From the NCBI GenBank assembly GCA_002733805.1, contig NVXG01000048.1, positions 1 to 34,097 of the forward strand: DNA of 34,097 bases, given 5' to 3'. The notes under the pieces are model-generated. The model did not search any database. It was not told the DNA's origin and worked only from the letters and a program-made list of their open reading frames with translations. Both the position numbers and the translations under genes were made by a program. Below, in pieces: positions 30,550 to 34,097 of the stretch. Each line of letters starts with the position of its first letter. The stretch's first letter is position 1. The DNA is from Robiginitomaculum sp. (lineage in GTDB: Bacteria > Pseudomonadota > Alphaproteobacteria > Caulobacterales > Maricaulaceae).

Positions 30550-31866
30550 ATGAATAAAGCAACCGAAACACACCGCATATTGGTCCTTGGTGGCTACGGG
30601 CTCATCGGCGCATCGGTTACCCGACATCTGATAATGCGCGGCCATGATGTATCAATCCTCGGCCGAAACCGCGCAACGGCAGCAAAAGTTCTGCCCCAAA
30701 CACCGCTCATTTGCAAAGACCTGACCGACATGTGCCATGCCGAGGCGTGGCACGATATTTTGCCGGGCTTTGACATCGTGGTAAACTGCGCAGGTGCGCT
30801 GCAAGATACCCCGTCAGATAATGTTCTGGCGGTGCAGGAAACATCCATCTCGGCGCTGGCACAAGCATGCGGCGCGCGCGGCACTGGTCTTATTCAGATA
30901 TCAGCCGCCGGGGTCGCCACCGACAACCCGAGCAAATTTTTTGCGACAAAAGCCCGCGCTGACGCAGCGATCAAAGAACATATGAACAGGTTCTGGATTT
31001 TCAGACCCGGTCTGGTTCTGGCCAAAACAGCCTATGGCGGCACCACTTTGTTGCGCATGGTGGCCGCCGTGCCGCTCCTTCAGCCCATCGCCGAGCCTGC
31101 GGCGCTTATCCAAACTATATCGGTCACTGATATTGCCAATGCGGTGGCCATGGCGGTTGCAGGCCAAATCCCGCAAGGCACCATATGTGATTTGGTCGAG
31201 GACGAGGCCCATACGCTGGCCGAACTTGTGGCCACCTACCGCCAATGGCTGGGTTTTGCCCCAGCGCGGCGCATGTTTGTGCTGCCGCGCTGGCTGGTCA
31301 CTTGCATGTCATTTGGCGCTGATGCGCTTGGCCGCTTGGGCTGGCGCTCGCCGCTGCGCAGCACCGCAACCCAAGTCTTGCGCGACGGCGTGCTCGGCGC
31401 GGCCCAGCCTTGGCAACAGCTTTCGGGCCAAAAAATAAGCGCGATGGCGCAAACTTTTGCCGCCATGACGGCTGGCGTCGAAGACCGCATGTTCGCGCGC
31501 ATGGCGTTGCTCATGCCTTTTGTTATCGCCGTGCTTTTCGCGTTCTGGTTTATCTCCGGGCTGGTCGGGATCATCAGCGCATCGGAGGCCGCAGATGTTT
31601 TGGTCGCCTCGGGCTGGAATAAGGGTTTGGCGCTGGCATCGGTCCTGTTTTGGTCGATTGTCGATATTGGCTTGGCCGGCGCGCTGCTCTGGCGCAAAAC
31701 AGCCGCCCGCGCGACAATGGCCATGGTCGGCGTCAGCCTCACCTATCTGCTGCTCGCAACCGCCGTCACTCCGCTGCTCTGGCTAGACCCGCTCGGCCCG
31801 CTGATAAAAATCTTCCCCGCTCTGATTCTGGCCGTCGTGGCGCGCATAATGCTAGAAACACGCTAA
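30550..31866 (+). CDS. SDR-type NAD(P)-binding protein fused to a DoxX-like membrane domain
   Basis: A 438-residue fusion. Residues 1-260 are an atypical extended SDR/NmrA-like Rossmann domain: HRILVLGGYGLIGASVTRHL, IVVNCAGAL and a GLIQISAAGV stretch, but with no standard YxxxK active site seen (the usual position holds FFATKARAD). The C-terminal part from about residue 310 has four hydrophobic segments similar to DoxX/SURF4 membrane domains. Such fusions are widespread; the role is unknown. Start chosen at the ATG at 30550; a GTG two codons earlier is an alternative. Its stop overlaps the DUF2269 start. Confidence 0.82.
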   Translation: MNKATETHRILVLGGYGLIGASVTRHLIMRGHDVSILGRNRATAAKVLPQTPLICKDLTDMCHAEAWHDILPGFDIVVNCAGALQDTPSDNVLAVQETSISALAQACGARGTGLIQISAAGVATDNPSKFFATKARADAAIKEHMNRFWIFRPGLVLAKTAYGGTTLLRMVAAVPLLQPIAEPAALIQTISVTDIANAVAMAVAGQIPQGTICDLVEDEAHTLAELVATYRQWLGFAPARRMFVLPRWLVTCMSFGADALGRLGWRSPLRSTATQVLRDGVLGAAQPWQQLSGQKISAMAQTFAAMTAGVEDRMFARMALLMPFVIAVLFAFWFISGLVGIISASEAADVLVASGWNKGLALASVLFWSIVDIGLAGALLWRKTAARATMAMVGVSLTYLLLATAVTPLLWLDPLGPLIKIFPALILAVVARIMLETR

Positions 31867-32354
31867 TGGAAACCGTTCTCATCCTGCGCTGGCTCCATGT
31901 TATGGGGGCCACTGTGCTTATCGGCACCGGCGCTGGCATTGCCTTTTTCATGTTCATCTCAAACCGTAGCAATGATGCAAAACTTATCGCCCATACCGCG
32001 TCAATCGTTGTCCTTGCTGACACCGTATTCACGCTCAGCGCCGTCATCATCCAGCCAATAACCGGCACTTTGCTGGCCCTAGAAGTCGGCTGGGCCCTGT
32101 CCGAAGGTTGGATCGCTTTGTCCCTAATTCTCTACCTTCTCATAGGGTTGTTCTGGCTACCCGTGGTCTGGATACAACTGCAAATGCGCAACCTCGCGCG
32201 CCAAGCAGCAGTGGCCAATGCCCCGCTGCCCGCGCGCTACCACCGGCTTTATCGGGTTTGGTTTCTCTGCGGCATCCCGGCCTTCGCCATGATCATGGCC
32301 ATCGTCTGGCTCATGATATCGCGCCCGGCAATCAATCTGCCATTCCTAGCCTAA
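31866..32354 (+). CDS. DUF2269-family integral membrane protein
   Basis: A 162-residue membrane protein with about four hydrophobic segments, beginning METVLILRWLHVMGATVLIG, which is characteristic of DUF2269 (a His in helix 1 of an otherwise hydrophobic stretch). Function unknown. The start overlaps the SDR fusion stop (TAATG), so the two are translated together and probably work in one membrane complex. An earlier in-frame start inside the upstream gene is not credible. Confidence 0.85.
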   Translation: METVLILRWLHVMGATVLIGTGAGIAFFMFISNRSNDAKLIAHTASIVVLADTVFTLSAVIIQPITGTLLALEVGWALSEGWIALSLILYLLIGLFWLPVVWIQLQMRNLARQAAVANAPLPARYHRLYRVWFLCGIPAFAMIMAIVWLMISRPAINLPFLA

Positions 32355-32482
32355 CGTCGGAATTTACCGCGCCCGAGCACTGCCGCATAAAAGCGTCGCT
32401 ACGTTCCACAAACTAACACTTGATCTAGCGGCTTTCCTTTGACACACCGCCTTCTCATCATCCGTTGCGTTGGAGCAGCCTC

Positions 32483-33400
32483 ATGACCATCATCCATCTT
32501 GTCACCCATTCCGGCGGTTTCCACGCGGATGAGCTGCTGTCTTCTGTTGTGCTGACGCGCCTTTTCCCGCAGGCCAAGCTACAGCGCAGCCGTGATCGCC
32601 AATGGATCACGCCCGCAGCCGATAAAATCATCTATGATGTCGGCGGTTCCTATGACAGCGACGCGCAGATTTTTGACCACCACCAACGCCCCGGCCCGCT
32701 GCGGGAAGACGGCCAACCGTTCAGCTCTTTTGGTCTGATCTGGGCGCATTATGGCCGCGACTATTTGGCGGCGCTTAATGTGCCAGAGGATAGTATCGAG
32801 ACCATTCACGCCAAATTTGACACCAAATTTGTGCTGCCGATAGACCTGCTGGACAATGGTGCCATGGAGCCCTCTGTCGCCGGGCCCCTATCTATAATGA
32901 CCCTGCCTGCGCTATTGGGTAGCCTCAAACCTGTCTTTGACGATACATCGCCCTCAGCCGATAATGATGCATTCCTGACCGCGCTGCCCATTGCCCGTAG
33001 TTTTGTCGAAGCGCTGATCGGCAATTTTGCGGCAAAGGCCCGGTCAAAAGACATCGTGCTTGATGCGATCGCCAAGGCAGGCATGTCGGCCATACTCGAG
33101 CTGCCCATGGGCATGCCCTACCGCTCGGCGCTTGATCAAGCCGAGGCTGCGCATATCATGTTCGTGGTCCACCCGCGCGGCGATGAGTGGACCTTGGGCG
33201 GCATCAAGTTGTCAAATGACACATTCGACCAACGCGCCGATCTGCCCGCCGCTTGGGCCGGTCTGTCAGATGCAGCGCTAGAGAATGCCAGCGGTGTGAA
33301 GGGCGCAAAATTTTGCCATAACGCCCGGTTTATTGCCGTTGCCAGCACCCGCGAAGCAATTATGAAGATGGCGGAAATTGCGGTGCTAGAGATCGCCTAG
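32483..33400 (+). CDS. MYG1-family (UPF0160) metal-dependent protein
   Basis: A 305-residue MYG1/UPF0160 family protein, related to DHH-type phosphoesterases; the eukaryotic homologue is a 3'-5' exoribonuclease. The metal motifs THSGGFHADELLSS and IFDHHQR are visible, along with LIWAHYGRDYL and IDLLDNG. The ATG at 32483 has GGAG 7 bases upstream; an earlier in-frame start lacks one. Its stop overlaps by 4 bases the reading frame of a degraded transposase on the other strand. It is a housekeeping-type gene unrelated to the catabolic genes. Confidence 0.88.
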   Translation: MTIIHLVTHSGGFHADELLSSVVLTRLFPQAKLQRSRDRQWITPAADKIIYDVGGSYDSDAQIFDHHQRPGPLREDGQPFSSFGLIWAHYGRDYLAALNVPEDSIETIHAKFDTKFVLPIDLLDNGAMEPSVAGPLSIMTLPALLGSLKPVFDDTSPSADNDAFLTALPIARSFVEALIGNFAAKARSKDIVLDAIAKAGMSAILELPMGMPYRSALDQAEAAHIMFVVHPRGDEWTLGGIKLSNDTFDQRADLPAAWAGLSDAALENASGVKGAKFCHNARFIAVASTREAIMKMAEIAVLEIA

Positions 33401-34097
33401 CCATTTAGTCCCGGCATCAGGTAGCTCAGGTTTAGGATGAATCGATCTGGCTCAGAAGTCCAGATTTTGCCGATGTATTCGTAAGGCGTGAGGCTGCTGA
33501 GTGTTTTGAGGCGGCGCGCATAATTGTAGGCATCAAGGAAATCGCTCAGATGGCTGCGCAACTGATCGTGGTTGCCATATGATAACGTATGACAGTTGCA
33601 TCTTTGATCGTTCGGTTCATCCGCGCGACCTGATCATTTGTCCATGCACTGCCCGGCAGGCGATTATTTGCAATCGCTGAGAGGGGGTGATTTGGCTTGG
33701 TCAGGCGGTGTTCAATCCCATTCGCCTTGCAAATCAAATCGAAACGCATGGGCCGAGAGGTGATGGTGTTGCGATTGTCCATTGCCTGGCAGTGGTTTGC
33801 TTGCAAACCATGAGAAGGGGGCAGAATTGCGTGGGTTTTGTAGGGGATTGCAGCCGGCACTTCCTCCAGGAATTCCCACGCGGTCTTGCGGTTTGCTTTC
33901 TCAAACAGCTGAGTGACTGCAAATTTGCTGGTTCGATCAATAGCTACAAAGAGGTGAAGCTTACCCTCAGCGGTTTGAACCTCGCAATATCAATGTAAAC
34001 GGTAAGCGGATCGCCCCGTCCATTTCTGATCTTTCGCCGCCACAGGGATGCTGATCTTTTCCCCAAGATCAGGAACTTGGAGGGTAGCAACAAATGG
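33397..34097 (-). pseudogene. Degraded IS481-family transposase (partial, runs off the window)
   Basis: The C-terminal part of an IS481-type DDE transposase, read leftward. Recognisable pieces: an N-terminal-side DIAEVQTAEGKLHLFVAIDR, the HRLTKPNHP segment, VARMNRTIKDATV, a ...ARRLKTLSSLTPYEYIGKIW stretch and a WTSEPDRFILN-type end. It is dead: a one-base loss near 33982-33986 shifts the frame, the TDNG catalytic segment is replaced by unrelated residues (about 33780-33830), the catalytic Glu of QVERMNR is Ala (33624-33626), 13 extra residues interrupt the TKPNHPW region, and a second frameshift lies near 33577-33580. Confidence 0.88.

Noticed and set aside
1..34097. Search for CRISPR arrays, tRNA and rRNA genes, and phage or defence genes
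   Set aside because: No regular repeat-spacer pattern, no recognisable tRNA-like cloverleaf and no phage or defence protein motif was seen by eye; a tRNAscan-type search would be decisive for tRNAs.

Overview
The window reads as a chromosomal accessory/catabolic region of an alphaproteobacterium, probably a marine Rhodobacterales- or Hyphomicrobiales-like organism. Reasons: moderately GC-rich, densely packed genes, a TRAP importer, a DUF1127 protein, a LigM-type O-demethylase, an LhgO oxidase, many CoA and aldehyde dehydrogenases, and a degraded IS481-family transposase. I saw no rRNA, tRNA, CRISPR or phage genes. The assignment is by gene style, not by a marker gene.

Layout. (1) 97-5043: a LysR gene diverges from a tightly overlapping operon of acyl-CoA dehydrogenase, class III CoA-transferase, mesaconyl/itaconyl-CoA hydratase-like protein and citramalyl/malyl-CoA lyase-like protein. 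This is the logic of itaconate or mesaconate breakdown to acetyl-CoA and pyruvate or a similar split. A near-symmetric T-N11-A LysR box lies between regulator and operon. (2) 5112-10459: an ABM-type monooxygenase-fold protein, an aldehyde dehydrogenase coupled to a siderophore-interacting flavoprotein, and a leftward operon of two small proteins, an alpha/beta hydrolase and a second aldehyde dehydrogenase. (3) 10715-14091: a VOC protein, a GlcG/HbpS-like protein and a degenerate MetE-like barrel on the plus strand, then a convergent Ldh2-type dehydrogenase and a divergent cupin. (4) 14101-18213: LysR, L-2-hydroxyglutarate oxidase, an MFS transporter and a carboxymuconolactone-decarboxylase-like protein.

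(5) 18433-30223 is the most interesting part: a VOC-GST fusion, a complete TRAP importer (DctP, DctQ, DctM), an amidohydrolase-2 family enzyme, a ThDP enzyme, a two-domain extradiol-dioxygenase-like VOC protein, a fumarylacetoacetate-hydrolase-family protein, a DUF1127 protein, a YqjI-like PadR regulator and a LigM/DesA-type tetrahydrofolate-dependent O-demethylase. Together they suggest import of a small methoxylated compound, its demethylation and ring or chain cleavage. The O-demethylase and the TRAP binding protein each appear to lack an arginine that in characterised relatives lies in the ligand pocket, so the substrate may not be a standard aromatic carboxylate such as vanillate. The pathway is inference; the gene families are well supported.

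(6) 30550-33400: an SDR-DoxX-like membrane fusion coupled to a DUF2269 membrane protein, then a MYG1-family protein. (7) 33397-34097: the C-terminal part of a dead IS481-family transposase, running off the window edge. The first 96 bases hold only sequence downstream of the LysR gene and I see nothing in them.
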